Source: Sipunculus nudus (Eukaryota > Annelida > Sipuncula > Golfingiida > Sipunculidae). Taken from it: 64,000 bases of DNA. Below, piece after piece: positions 37,783 through 50,133 of the stretch (positions are counted from its first letter, which is position 1; the number at the start of each line of letters is the position of its first letter). The translations under genes were made by a program, and so were the position numbers. Location: positions 76,088,300-76,152,299 of the forward strand of contig CM049314.1 in assembly GCA_026874595.1 (NCBI GenBank), given 5' to 3'. The notes under the pieces are model-generated. The model did no database searches and was not told where the DNA came from. It saw nothing but the letters and a program-made list of their open reading frames with translations.

Positions 37783-38333
37783 ATTGAGAGTTCGGCCCCT
37801 TTGTAGTTTGTCACAGCCTGAAGATGGGGCTTTCTGGGGTTCTTGTTTAGTCGTCTTTTTAGGCTTTTTAGGAAAGGGGACATGATGGTTTCTTCACTTT
37901 ATAAATTCGATCCAAACTCCCATTTGACAAGGATAGATTTTTTAGTAACTGATCGAAGCATCCTAGTCAGGGTCAAGACAACAAAGACCACCCAGTTTCA
38001 CCAGCAACAACTTACTTTTCCCTTTACCATATCTGAAGGTACATCCACTCTGTCCGACTCATGCTGTGATTAATGCATTTAAACTGGTCACACCATCATC
38101 AGATAATATGCCACCTTTTCTGATCCATGATGCCCCAATAAGAATTTTGACCAAGTGCATGTTTGACCGGAAACTGAAAGCTCTGTTATGAAAGCTGGGA
38201 CTTGATATTTCAGCAGATTCAGGTCTAAGTTTTAGGAGGGGAGAAACTTCATGGGTTCTCAAATGCGGATTATCAACAGATATAATTCGGATTATGGGTG
38301 ACTGGAAGAGTTATAACGCCTACACAAGATACA
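37783..38333 (+). pseudogene. Tyrosine-recombinase transposon gene, catalytic half (broken)
   Basis: Frame from about 37822 reads RWGFLGFLFSRLFRLFRKGD, FDPNSHLTRIDFLVT, and KTTKTTQFHQQQLTFPF, the start of the catalytic domain including the usual basic residues. A frame shift at about 38035-38050 leads to HPLCPTHAVINAFKLV and, after an in-frame TGA near 38190, GLSFRRGETS and IRIMGDWKSYNAYTRY. The last two segments are the HxxR box and Tyr box of the family. Here the His of HSFRRG is Leu. With frame shifts, a stop and a lost catalytic His, it is dead. It continues the gene at 34953-35416 across the inserted element. Confidence 0.75.
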
Positions 38334-40269
38334 GGTCTCCCTCCCCCCCCCCCCCCTCCCCACTATAAATATTCGTACATTATGGGCTCTTCCATGTCAA
38401 CAACTTTAAATCTGTGGGGTATCTTGGGGGTTCTTTTGATAGAAACTGATGTGCAGCAATAAAGGCCCCCCTTGAAACTCGGCTGATTTTATTATCTTTA
38501 ATTTTATTATTTGAGGGTGCTACCAAACTAAAGTGATACTTAAGTGACCAATTTAGACTGGTATTTTAGGGAACCAATAAGAAAAGGGTTCGGGGGCGGG
38601 GCACGTCACAGTGGAAAAATAAGCTTTCATATTGTATTAGTATTCAGGCGTGCGGGAAACATAGACTCGGGAAATTTTATGTTGTTTATGACCGGGGTGT
38701 CAATGGTCCGTTGATTTTGTCTTATGTATTTTTTCCCTTAGAATCCATTGGGCCCAGGGGCCCTTTTGTATTTGCATATTTAATGAGATAATTTGCATAT
38801 TTAAATACATTAGCGGAAATAAATAATAAAGCAATAAATTCAGAATTTGGCATAGTTTATTGGAAACGAATTATTCAACTTTTATCACATATAACATAAG
38901 TTCATTCAAAATTAAGGTTTCAGATAAAAAAAAGCGAATAAATTATGCAATTTAGTAAGATTTTCAAGTAAATTGTGTGTTAAAATGTTTCCTCTTGATA
39001 GGACATTACAAAAAAAGATTGATGCTTTTATTGACTCAAACTTAATATGTTGTACATTTAATATCACCATGTATAAAGTTAATTTACACATTATTTTATC
39101 AACTTATTTGCGTATGTATGTAGGTAATATGTTCATCATGAAAAGTAATACATTTTATAAATATGAAATGGATCTCACTAGTTGACTTCTATTCAATGTG
39201 AATTAAATTGTAAGTCTACTTATTTAGGTGTCATGTTGTCAAGAGGGACGGGTTAAATCATGATTTTCGCATTCATGTCTGTAAAATATGCAAGAAGCAC
39301 ATGCTCTCATGGAATTCTGATATAAAAGAACTCATTTTTACATGTTGGGCGGCAATTTATAACGTTTAAGTTATACTTCTGCACAAATACAAGGATTTAT
39401 TTTAATACCGAACATATGTACTGGTGGGAATAAGCGGAAATAAAGATGAACTCATATCATGTTCTCTTGTTTTTGTTAAAAGAGAAATTTACATATCTAG
39501 TGTGAATAAAATTGTTCGTTTAATTTAATAGGTGACATGTTGTATTTGATCTTCCCCCATATATTGTCCAATGAATAAAATAATTGCATATCTGATGAGC
39601 GGGGGTTTAAATCATGATTATCATAGTTTTGCGTTTAAAATAATCAAACAGCACATGTATCCAGATGTCCTCACTAACCACTCAACCACTATTTTTACTA
39701 AAAAATAGGTCCCCCCAGCTTTATAAAACAAAAGCATAGAAATCAAGCAGTGTATATCGTAATGTAGTACAACATGGGGAACAAATCATTGTCAAAGTAA
39801 TTTTTCGACAACAAAAAAATCAAAGTTAACAAGCATACATGCAACCACAACATGGATGGAAGGTGGCGGAAAAAGTATGGTTTCTTGTAACGTCTGCTCC
39901 GCAGGATGGCGCAAGCGAAAAGTCTTGATTGTCATATGTTGAACCCGACGACGATTCGTGCGCATGCGCAGAGGAGAACTTATCAAGTGTGATATATTGA
40001 CATCCAATCAGGTTCCTATGTCTCTCTTTCTTCTGTACATGCTCGATCACTTTGCAGTGCATGAGAAACTCAAATAAAAAAAACACCCAATAAGTGTGAT
40101 GCTGTATAAATACTTTAATGATCCTTGTATATTGAAAGGTCATGAAAGTTCCTCTACCCGACCTAAGAGAGGTGGAGTGGCACTATTATTTGCGGTGGTA
40201 AATCTTGATTCCAGACGAACATTTTAATGGTAAGGTTTGGAGAGAGAAATGGCCAGTATATATGTTATC

Positions 40270-40349
<80 letters not shown>

Positions 40350-40898
40350 GCACTTATAGGGTTGATATGGGGAGCGGGAAGTATATTACGTACAATCCTG
40401 TACAGGAGAATATACTAACTGTACATGGAGGAATGCTGGTACTCCTTTTATGAAAAGGAAATAATGGAGGATAATCGGATTACCTTTGCTTTGGAAAAAA
40501 AACCACATAAACCTATAGTTTTTATTTATTATTTTTAATCACCAATATGTAGGATGCCAAGGTTTTCCTTATTATTATATTCCTTATTGTTGTTGGAAAT
40601 TTAATTGGGGGGGGGGGGGGTACGTGGGGTGCCTGCCTGGTACATGGTTTATTTTCCCTGGGAGCAAGGTAGCGCTCGTGAAAAGGAGATGTTTTTCGAC
40701 TGTTACTCTATATAACCATCAAATATGTATTGAGTGGCAAACAATAGTGGCTCACGCATGCGAGCGGAGTGACCTATTGGGGATTCTCCATGCACAGACT
40801 CGGTCAGTGAACCAGTGATATCTACGCGGCAAAATAAACTGTTCAAACACAGGCAGATAAACAGGTGTTCCAGCGAGGAGCTTAAACATTATACAGTC
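38334..40898. other. No recognisable gene; microsatellites
   Basis: C-rich run at 38340-38360, a (TA)n tract at 40276-40348, and a 13-G run at about 40608-40620. Short ORFs have no family features; those at 40205/40227 are TA-repeat artefacts. Confidence 0.5.
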
Positions 40899-40983
40899 AT
40901 GTGTTTAAACCTGACGGTTACTATGGCGACAGTCTGGCTGACGGTATTGGTGTTCATGGCAGTCGTGAAACTTTTGTCTGCAG
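40899..40983 (+). CDS. Candidate first coding exon with signal peptide
   Basis: ATG at 40899 (or the better-context ATG at 40923, ACTATGGCG) begins a peptide with a hydrophobic core, ATVWLTVLVFMAVVKLLSA. It ends at a CAG|GTAAAA donor in phase 1. This is the expected shape of a signal-peptide exon for a secreted protein. The phase matches the acceptor at 41829/41830. Function of the mature protein is unknown apart from the CUB-like motif in the next exon. No promoter was identified. Confidence is limited because downstream exons have frame breaks. Confidence 0.45.
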
Positions 40984-41829
40984 GTAAAAGTATATATTAT
41001 ATATACTTCGAAGTATGAATATTCATCAATGAGTATTACATACATGCATACTTATCTCTATTCAATTGTCTGTATTTATATAATTTTGTATTACGTTGCC
41101 TTTTGATGCTTCACTCATTATAATTAATTTAGTAGTACTGTTTCTGCTTTTTTGTGCAGTCTGTCCTAATTACTTATTACCCAGTGGTCATACACGCTGT
41201 GTTCTTTCTTGGACTCATTGCTTGCTATGCGGGATTGGCTTGATTTCGCCATGAGGCGGGTTGGCACATCGCCAACTTGGTAAAGAATAATATTGTCAAT
41301 GAGAGTGGGGTTCTGCATTTCGCATTCATTTGAAACCAATTGCTTTAAGTCATTGAAATTTTGTTCAGTTACAGCTCGTATACATACCGAGCATTAAATC
41401 CCATTCAGTTATACCCAGTGACTATAAATGTATATACCGGTATACATGTACGTATATTTCTGTATCATTTAAGGTGATCCGTTATGGGTATAGATGTGCC
41501 AGTGAATGTTAAGTCTCGATTTTACTTATCATTAATTTATTAGTTACAAAATTCTTCATGGTAGCCTGCGCCAGAAGAACACTTCCGTTGTCATCAGGGC
41601 CCTGTTCCAGGCATAAAGTACAAGGAATCTATATATATAATCTACATGACAATAAAATGAAAATACAAGATAATACCAATTTAAACGACATACTAAGACT
41701 GTAAAACTAATACAGAATGATATATTATACGATAAAACTTTAGGTTATCATGTATATTTCGGTACTGAGAGGGATAAGATAGCAACGAGCAAATGACTAT
41801 GCTAGATAAATTTTATTTATTTTCCACAG

Positions 41830-42366
41830 ACGTGAGAACTGTAAGCTTCACTAAGTTCGGACCAGTTTAAGTGTTAAAAATCAGAAGAAACTGTGGTATT
41901 CGTTGGGGTTTCTTTGCATTTAGGCGAAGCATTTACAAAGAAAAAATCCTGCCAAGTGTCGGAAATATTTGTTATTGGAAAATTAAACACAGACTGTCAA
42001 AGATACTCGGGAGCGTGCACAGTCAGCGGACGACAAGTTTTCTCTGGATGTTGATACGCCGAATGGACTGCGCAGTATATTTGCATATCACGTGATGACC
42101 TGCACGTGTTTTGTAATGGGACTTACATTTTACGACATTCAGAGGGTGTCCTCCTCAGTCCAAATTATCCAAAAATACCACCAACCACAGGACAGTGTGT
42201 GGCAAATATATGATAAGACCTCTTGATTGTGCATTTAAGGTTTTAATAAACGATTATACCTGCAACCGTTATAACCAGGAAGCTATTCATGTTTTGAACG
42301 ACACGTTTGAGGTAGAATACATACTACGAGAATGGCGGTACGAAGGAGTACTTCTGTATTATCGAG
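41830..42366 (+). pseudogene. CUB-like extracellular exon with frame breaks
   Basis: Bounded by TTTTCCACAG|AC and CGAG|GTATGG, phase 1 at both ends. It reads DVRTVSFTKFGPV then stop (41868). A second frame runs 41878-42051 (VGVSLHLGEAFTKKKSC, IGKLNTDCQRYSGACTV) to a TGA at 42052. The same frame then reads AQYICISRDDLHVFCNGTY and EGVLLSPNYPKIPPTTGQC. A shift at the TGTGTG near 42195 leads to IRPLDCAFKVLINDYTC and EYILREWRYEGVLLYYRG. SPNYP followed by a Cys is the CUB-domain hallmark. With about four breaks this is either a decayed gene or error-rich sequence; both are possible. Confidence 0.45.
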
Positions 42367-42568
42367 GTATGGTGCAATATATAATATATAAAATATAAAA
42401 TACAAAAAAATCCGGATACATGATCACGTAAATTCGCGGTTGTAAAGTTCTTTTGCAAAATTTCGCTAGATTGGCACACGCATTCATATATATGCTGCAA
42501 CATGAATAAATAAATGACCTATATATAAAATATTGAAATAGTGAATTGCACTAAATGATTTATTTCAG

Positions 42569-42627
42569 CGGTAGAAACTGACGAGGTTACGATCTTTCCT
42601 GAAACAGCAGTGTCTGGAGATGGACAG
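42569..42627 (+). CDS. Candidate small exon of the CUB-like gene
   Basis: 59 bp between TTATTTCAG and GGACAG|GTAAAT. Entered in phase 1 it is fully open (VETDEVTIFPETAVSGDGQ) and leaves in phase 0. The phase-1 entry matches the preceding exon. Confidence 0.35.
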
Positions 42628-42744
42628 GTAAATATGTATTTTATGATGCTAGATTCTGGGGAAACTTGCAAAGTTTGTGTCTTTTTCTCTGTAAAGTTTT
42701 CTTGTACACAAGCCACATAAAGATATCTCTGAATGAGAAACCAT

Positions 42745-43115
42745 TATATATTCACGTTATCACGACCACGCTGCTAAAAGAAACGTAAACACAAGCACGC
42801 TGTTAAAAGAATATCCCATTATCACGACCACACAAATGAAAGAAACTCGAGATAACACGACCACATAGGCAAGAGAAAACCTCGCTTACACGATTACAAC
42901 GCTGAAAGAGATCCCCGCTATCACAATCATACTGCTCAATGAAAACCCCGTTAACACGACCACACCGCAAAAGGAAAATATCGACAACACGACCACAACG
43001 CTAAAGAACACCTGCAACCACACCGCTAAAGAAAATCTATCAACACACGATCGGAATTTTATAAGAAAACCCCTCAAACCAACATCAGTGATAAAAAAAA
43101 AACAAGCACGACCAC
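42745..43115 (+). repeat. Degenerate minisatellite in an intron (about 40 bp)
   Basis: Eight or so imperfect copies of a unit like TAACACGACCACACCGCTAA followed by AGAAAACCCCG. Divergence is high. Lies between candidate exons at 42569 and 43267. Confidence 0.6.
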
Positions 43116-43266
43116 AATGATATGATGATAATTCTCCTTTTATCCCTGGAATATCATGCAACACCATCCTGCGCAACCAACCATTTTCTCTTGGTGCAAA
43201 CGGGACTTCGTGTTAACAAGCAGTTAATGCATCACCTATTTATTTGTATTACCATATTTGTTTCAG

Positions 43267-43362
43267 GTGTTTTTGCCAAGCAAATATGTGGTATAAGCGG
43301 CGAATATTATATCCCATAATGACGTGACTACGATCCGTGCAGAGATTATGAGAAAAATCAAG
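43267..43362 (+). pseudogene. Candidate exon of the CUB-like gene (with stop)
   Basis: 96 bp between TTTGTTTCAG and AAG|GTAAGA, both strong splice signals. Phase 0 gives QVFLPSKYVV, a TAA, then AANIISHNDVTTIRAEIMRK. Another frame gives KQICGISGEYYIP, stops, then DYDPCRDYEKNQ, which looks more like extracellular sequence. Neither frame is fully open. Confidence 0.3.
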
Positions 43363-44331
43363 GTAAGAATAAGTGACCTGCTTTCAAATTAATATAATAA
43401 ATATATGTGCAAAATATTGTGTAAATTCATAAAGTCAAATCCAGTCTATACCACCAATGTACGTAATAATTTTGAAAACAAAATTTTAGGCCGATCTTCA
43501 CATTTAATGATGATGCTCAGACTTTCATTTTCTGGATTGGTTACCACGTGACAGCAAGATATTCCACGATGCTAAACAAGCGCATTTTCCATAAGGACAA
43601 TAGCACAAAAATGGCGTCATCATATTCAGTTTGCTGCCATCTTTGTCCAATATACACGTTTACACAATTTTGCGAGAATATGATTTGCCAATATTTTAAC
43701 AAAAAGTGTAACACTGACGACACACGACTTACGGGAGGCCCGGTTTTAGTTATAGCTCACAATTTAATCCGTCTCTTTTGAGGAATACTAAGTATACTTT
43801 AAAAATAGCCGCAAATACATTTCAACTATATAGTACGTTTCACACCCTGCTGTCCACCTGTTTTCTTTGTAGATAATTTTCTTAAAAGTTCATATTTTCC
43901 CAATAATTTCCTAGAAAATTACATATGGAAGTGACAACCTAATATGGCAATAAATAATTTTTACAATAAATCCCCAGTTTATGTTTCACAACTTTTTAGT
44001 CTCTCCACAATGATCTGGCAGGTATAATTGTGTCCCTGAACGAGTAGCCATCTTTGTGTTAGCTGGTTATATTTTTTAGTGTGTTTACATGACATCATCC
44101 AATCAGCAGCTGTCAACTGAAGCTGTTTTTGCATACGGCCAAAGACCATGACTGCCATATGTTGGGCTGAATTGTAGTAAAATGTAGACGGATTTCTTCC
44201 ATCTTCAAATATTTCTGTTTCTAACAAAAGGTATAAGGTAGGTATACACCTGGTTAAAAAATTAGGTCCTTTAATCCTCTACTCAACACTATGATTGTTT
44301 CCCTTGAAATGTGACTAATAAACTTTTCTAG

Positions 44332-44402
44332 CGAAAAACAGGTGGACATATGGAGACGAAACGGACTATATTTACATCAACCAACCCGGCATGACATACT
44401 AA
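44332..44402 (+). CDS. Possible further exon of the CUB-like gene
   Basis: After acceptor AACTTTTCTAG. Read in phase 1 it gives KNRWTYGDETDYIYINQPG and stops at TAA (44400). The same phase follows the DYDPCRDYEKNQ reading of the previous exon. Evidence is limited to splice signal and composition. Confidence 0.25.
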
Positions 44403-44569
44403 TACTTCTTAAATTTCGATACACATTTTTTACAATATAAGTCGGAAAACGACTATAGGTTACAACCTTTAGGCTTTACAGTCACTGGACTCTGAATGTG
44501 CATGGCTGCCACTTGGCCACAGTAAAAAATCCGTTATTATTTATTAACTTTTCGTGGTTTTATTTCCAG

Positions 44570-44812
44570 GCATCCTGCAAATTGTAAAAAAAAAAATGGT
44601 TCAGCGGACCAAGTGTTACGTCAGTGTGACTGTGACGTCATACATTTGGATTATGAAGCATTTTTTTCATGGTTCTAAACAGCAGCTTTGTTCATCACTT
44701 CTCCACCGGAGGCATGTACCGCACACATCACGATGCGGAACTACGATGCATAAAGAGAGATAATTATGACGTCACAAAACAACTGCGTAGTGAAACTGAT
44801 TGGTTTAATTGA
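44570..44812 (+). pseudogene. Possible terminal exon of the CUB-like gene, one frame break
   Basis: After acceptor TTTTATTTCCAG. The first part reads CKKKNGSADQVLRQCDCD, VIHLDYEAFF. A shift at a run of seven Ts (about 44660-44666) leads to LNSSFVHHFSTGGMYRTHHD, ELRCIKRDNYDVTKQL and RSETDWFN, ending at TGA 44810-44812. A homopolymer indel explains the break. Family not recognised. Confidence 0.3.
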
Positions 44813-45046
44813 TTACTGTTATGCCCTTTGATACATTAGAGTAATATAAAAACGTGCAGGGTTTTAGTTTTAAGAGTTATTTGTATACGTCACTAAAGTT
44901 ACTAATATCGAGGGTATAAAGTCTGAGCGAGAGTTTTATCAATAAGAATGAAAATCAAAGCTTATCTATAAATAAAAAGCAATACAACATGGGTTATGCA
45001 TTAAATCCATCTACATATATATAATTTGAGATTTCCTGTGACGTCA
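44633..45046. promoter_or_regulatory. Three TGACGTCA (CRE-type) palindromes
   Basis: Exact TGACGTCA at 44633, 44767 and 45039. This is the consensus of CREB/ATF proteins. Two overlap the possible terminal exon, so the grouping may be accidental. A fourth is at 53528. Confidence 0.3.
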
Positions 45047-45368
45047 TGAATGCATATTTCAATAAACTTCACATTTGGCCTGGATACCGGTGTCTGAAAC
45101 TATACACTTGGCACTACCGAAGATGACAATGGTTAAAATCAGGAATACCAACTATAATTTAAACTAGATTCTTTTTTTATTATATCTTTTGTATTTGATG
45201 GACCTATGGTCATTCTAAATCCTGTACGGATTTTCTTTTCAATTTTTTTTTCGTCTGTTAGATATTTTAAGCTTCTTTTCACGTTTTTTGTTTCTCGTGT
45301 ACCTACTTCCAGAAGAAGATTTTTTATTCAGGAATAAAAATCCCCAGGTCCATAGTTCTAAACACGCC

Positions 45369-45555
45369 TTACCCAGCCAGCATGCATACGTTGGGCCAAC
45401 GTAGGATATACGTTGCACGTATGTTGGAATGTTGGATATTGGTTGGGGTTGGGTGCACAACGTTGGGCCAACGTTGGATATACATTGCACACATGCTGAA
45501 TCTTGTATGTTGGCTCAGGTTGGACGTGCAACGTTGGGCCTATGTTGGATAAATG
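45369..45555 (+). repeat. Left CCAACGTTGG-rich terminus of a candidate transposon
   Basis: Begins TTACCCAGCCAGCATGC. It then carries several copies of ACGTTGGGCCAACGT-type palindromes and diverged TACGTTGG/ATGTTGG forms. The mirror-image counterpart is at 51850-52289. Confidence 0.6.
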
Positions 45556-45840
45556 TATTCTTAATGGGATAAAAAAATATAGTTTTATCAACATTTTAAA
45601 GTGACGTTAATGTAATGTATTGAAAAGTGTTATTTCTCAAACAGCTTTCATTACATTGAATTATATATAAAAAAGATATTTAAAGAACTGTAAAGTCATT
45701 TATTGAAAAAAAAATTACAAACAGAGTCTTGTAAATAGGGACTAAATTTGTTACTATTCTGACGTTATAATTACCATATTCTTGCAAAGTACTATATGTC
45801 ATGTGTTAGTGTCAAAACCTTTTATAGATAGTGACTATTT

Positions 45841-45865
45841 AATAATAATAATAATAATAATAATA

Positions 45866-45899
<34 letters not shown>
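45841..45899. repeat. (AAT)n followed by (ATT)n, an inverted microsatellite
   Basis: About nine AAT units run directly into about ten ATT units, forming a near-perfect palindrome that could extrude as a hairpin. (TA)n tracts lie at 46040-46096, 49221-49294 (with one interruption) and 49408-49470. Confidence 0.85.
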
Positions 45900-45900
<1 letters not shown>

Positions 45901-46037
45901 ATGTATTTATAAAAATGAAAATTATAATACATTTTTTACATTAATATAACCTATATATGATATAATATCTACATATATGAACAATTTATAATATATTATA
46001 TATATAACCTATAATATATTATTTATATATATATACG

Positions 46038-46099
<62 letters not shown>

Positions 46100-46639
46100 C
46101 ATTCATTTCTTTTCTTAAATAGGTATTTTCAGGTATTATGAATAAAAACGCATGCCTGCTGAATAAAAATACCTATTCTTATTTATATAGACACCAATTA
46201 TTGATTATGCCTGCATGAACAGATGATCTTATGCTCAAATGTCATGCTTTTAATATCTATAAATACTCTTCTTGTAATAAGCCAGTTATCTAAAAAATAA
46301 CTGAAATCAAGCATATTTCTGTAATAAATATCTTTTAAAATAGTCCTTTTAAAAGGACTGGTACAAGCAGCGCCATTAAAATCAACAAGAATCCTTTTCT
46401 TGGACATTATTCTTACGTCATATTAATAAAATGGACTTTTAAAAAGAATTCATGGAAGATGTTTTTATTCAAACTCCTGAAGCCTTAATTCCCATGAACG
46501 TGATTTTTCTGCGTTTAATTAATGATGTTTCTTGCGTTGACGTTGAATGATGAATTAAGGATTGCTCTGGTGCTTCAAGGCGTTGAACCCTTCGCCAGAA
46601 ATCACTATATCTGCGTGCCGCAAAGGAGTATTTTAAGCT

Positions 46640-47075
46640 GTGTTTTCACATGCATGCGAACGATTTATGAAGGATGCGAACATCGAAAAAATGGCATTCG
46701 CATTTTGTGCTTAAAAGTTTTCCTAACAGTTCGCCGACAATGCATGGGGATTCACATGCGTTGCAAATTGCAATTTCCGTCACATGCGAACCCCCGCGCA
46801 TTGTTGGCGTACCCATTTCGGGCGAACCCCGACCGCGCATTTTCGGCGAACTTTTTGAGCATAAAATGTAAATGCTGGACTTTGCCGTGAAAACACTGCC
46901 TAAGTAAACGTCAAGAGTACAGGCACGTGATGCGCGCATCATTCGCGGCGTACGCGGAAGTTTCAATGACAGTGATACAGTGGCATTTTTTTACTGATTT
47001 CACGGGGTTATATGCAGGCGAACGTTTTACGAAGGATGCGAACATTGAAAAAAAAAATGGCAAAATGCAGCATTT
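46640..47075 (+). repeat. Two diverged copies of a GCGAAC-rich repeat
   Basis: ATGCGAACGATTTATGAAGG (about 46655) and GGCGAACGTTTTACGAAGGA (about 47018) both continue into TGCGAACAT and GAAAAAA...ATGGCA. Numerous TTCGC/GCGAA words lie between. ORFs on both strands at 46522-46966 are by-products. Confidence 0.45.
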
Positions 47076-48139
47076 GCATATTTTTTAAAAAAAGGTTGCT
47101 AGAAATACGCGGCAGTTCGCATGCAAGTTGTCTCCTTATTTAATTTATCCAGTCTTTTAATAATCATATATATATATTATATATATACGGTCGATACTGG
47201 GAAGACTTTTATATAACAAATGCTTATCAGGATGCAAGTAACATTCAATATACTTTAAGTGAAACCTTTTAAAGAAAAACTTATAAAATTATGTTATAAC
47301 ATTCATGGCGGTTTTTGTTGTGATTGCCGTGTTTTCAGCCATCTGATGATGTTTAAGCTGACTGAGTAATTTGACTGTTGTAAGTAAATTTATTAGGTGC
47401 ACAATCGAACGACTGAACTGCAGTATTCACATGGGTAAAATGACCTTAATTTTAACTGCAGTTTCATTAAAGTTGTATAATAACATTTATATTTTACTTT
47501 AAAAAATAAAAATATCTTAACATGTTTTCAAAACCTCTTACCATCTTTTAGATAATAACAGTTTTTTTTCTGTATTTTATGGGTATAGTATTAACAATAC
47601 ACCTACATGCATATACAAACAAAATATTTTGTAAAACACTTTTGTTAAATTTAAAATTTAATCACAACAGAATTTTTTTAATCATTGGCGATGTTTTAGA
47701 AATTAATTGAACAGATTTTTTATATTCTGAAGACTCGTCAGTTATATATTATCTGATTTTCCATGCAAATCAAGTTAGCGGTAATTCAGATATAAATTAG
47801 TACATATGACTAAAAATCTATAACCAGAAAAAAAGAAAAACCAGAAAACATTTTTTTTAATTGATATATTTGTGTGATTCTTACCCTCTTTCCTTATGAT
47901 ATATTGACATGCAAACGGTGTCTTTAAATTGTTCATTTAAACAATATTTCAACAAGCAAATGGTTATGTGTATTGAAGATATGTTGAAATTACGTATCAC
48001 CCTGATTACAACTAGCATTTCACCTAACTGTGAAACAACATTAAGTGTCCCCTGGCAATCCCTGTCACATCTGGGCCATCTGGTTTGGCTTGACCCTGAG
48101 ATGACCCCTATGAGTGGACAGACTGGAGCAGGTCTATTA

Positions 48140-48229
48140 AAGCATTGCTGTGGCTGATGCAGGTTCTGAACAGGCCGTCGCATTGATTGAAGCAAACACC
48201 ACTCCACTGATTCAACTGAATATCGCAAG
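48140..48229 (+). other. Exon-like frame, unrecognised
   Basis: SIAVADAGSEQAVALIEANT and TPLIQLNIAR lead to a GCAAG|GTAAGC donor. An acceptor-like TTTTACAG follows at 48303-48310, with ANSYVVSPICQDMLNDLYT beyond it. Short and unsupported by homology. Confidence 0.2.
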
Positions 48230-49216
48230 GTAAGCAGGATATATAAATTTAATAATAAATTTATAAATAACATGTATACTGATTTTCAATCTGTTGCTAA
48301 ACATTTTACAGGCAAACAGTTATGTGGTCAGTCCCATATGTCAGGATATGCTAAATGACCTATATACATAGCTTGGGTAGGGTAGCCATATTGTGTTGAA
48401 TGAATGGCCGGCTCTCAGTTCCTTAAATAATTTTACTGGTCAAAATTCAAAGCTAGGCGTACAGTTAGGGACTCCACGAGGATCCTCCCGTTTTTACTGG
48501 ATTTTACTGAAGTCAGTATCTTCAAGTTGCTTATTTTTATAAGTGACCAAACTCTTAAATTTCAGTGGGTGTGAATCCATTGTTGCTATGACAGGATCAG
48601 GGGTGCATAAATATAATGAATAAAACTTCAAGTAAACTTCAAACATAATCCAACTGAATCTAATGTAAGGAAGCAGCATCGGCCCCACTTGATAATCAAT
48701 AATGGTACAAAAGACTCACAACGTCATACACAAATTACAAGTTTAATTTTAAGTAGAATATTTTTGTATAAAATAAGCAATTTTTAATGCACTTTGGTTG
48801 ATATCCATTTCACCGTGTTTCAATGTGCCAGTGAAACACGTTTAAAGTACACGAGCTGTCAAACAGGCGGCGCAGGGATTACATTCCCATCACACATCGG
48901 ACACTGCTAAATGCCAGACCCAAAAATTGTTTAGGGAGAGTGTATGGTTCATTAGCCTTCAGGTAACATTGGACCCACAGGTGTTACAGTGCCTGTACCC
49001 GTAACACAGTATATTAGACTTGATGGATTAAATACTTTGGGTAACAAGTGGTAAAACTGAAAACCAGTTAATTTACAAAACTAAAATACTACAATAACTA
49101 TGAATAATTATTTATCAACAGTTATATCATTATGAAAATGTAAATCTTGCTGAATGGTCATTGGATGTATATATATGAATAGATACGGCAAGAAAGAATA
49201 TGGTTGATATGGAAAT

Positions 49217-49298
<82 letters not shown>

Positions 49299-49403
49299 TT
49301 AAATAATTATCAAGTATTAGTCACAGATATTTGTCAATTATACATGATTGATACATGGAATATGATATAAACCTGAAAAATTCAAATGAAAATACAGGTG
49401 CAA

Positions 49404-49475
<72 letters not shown>

Positions 49476-50133
49476 TTCATCAAATATCTATACATATGTC
49501 AAGTGCCATCATCAGATCTGACCTATCTTAAGATGGGTCTGACCAAATAACCGATCGGATATTGGGTTAACCATCTTAAGATGGGCCGCCCAAACAGTAA
49601 CCATGATTCCACCTACACTGTACTAATCTACCAGTACTATCAGTAACATCATACTGCCATGTTTCATTAAAAGATATTCAAACATTGAGAACTTGTGTTT
49701 GCAATAGTTAAAGTAATCTATAACTTTAAATATTTGAAATCATAACAACAGCTACTTTTTTCATATCCTGTATTATTCAGTCTGTTTTTATTGATTTTTA
49801 CAGCATATTAGTAACACATAGATTTAAGAAAACCCTACTAATGTCATACCATTAACAAAATCATTCAGTGTGTCCTCATAAGGACATGAACACCCTGTAT
49901 TCTGGAATTATTCATGTGTGCAAAAGCAGCCTCTTTCTAGTTCTAAAGGTTTATTATCTGTCTATGACTTTTGGAATTTTTATTTGAGCACTTTTGATTT
50001 AGTTACTCAAATTGGTTGTGAATATAAAATTAAATATATATATAAAATATATATTATTATAGTATATATAATATATATAATATGTTATCAAAACCTGTAT
50101 GATTTGCAGTTATGTAATTGGTATAATCCACAG

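Noticed and set aside
42061-42110. tRNA or SINE-like signals in the window
   Set aside because: No A-box/B-box pair with correct spacing and no cloverleaf was found here or elsewhere in the window.
46522-46966. Overlapping ORFs on both strands around 46.5-47.0 kb
   Set aside because: They follow a GCGAAC-rich repeat present in two diverged copies, with no family motif.
47881-48273. 130-codon minus-strand ORF
   Set aside because: No recognisable motif, and it overlaps an exon-like plus-strand frame with a better splice signal. Composition is not convincing.
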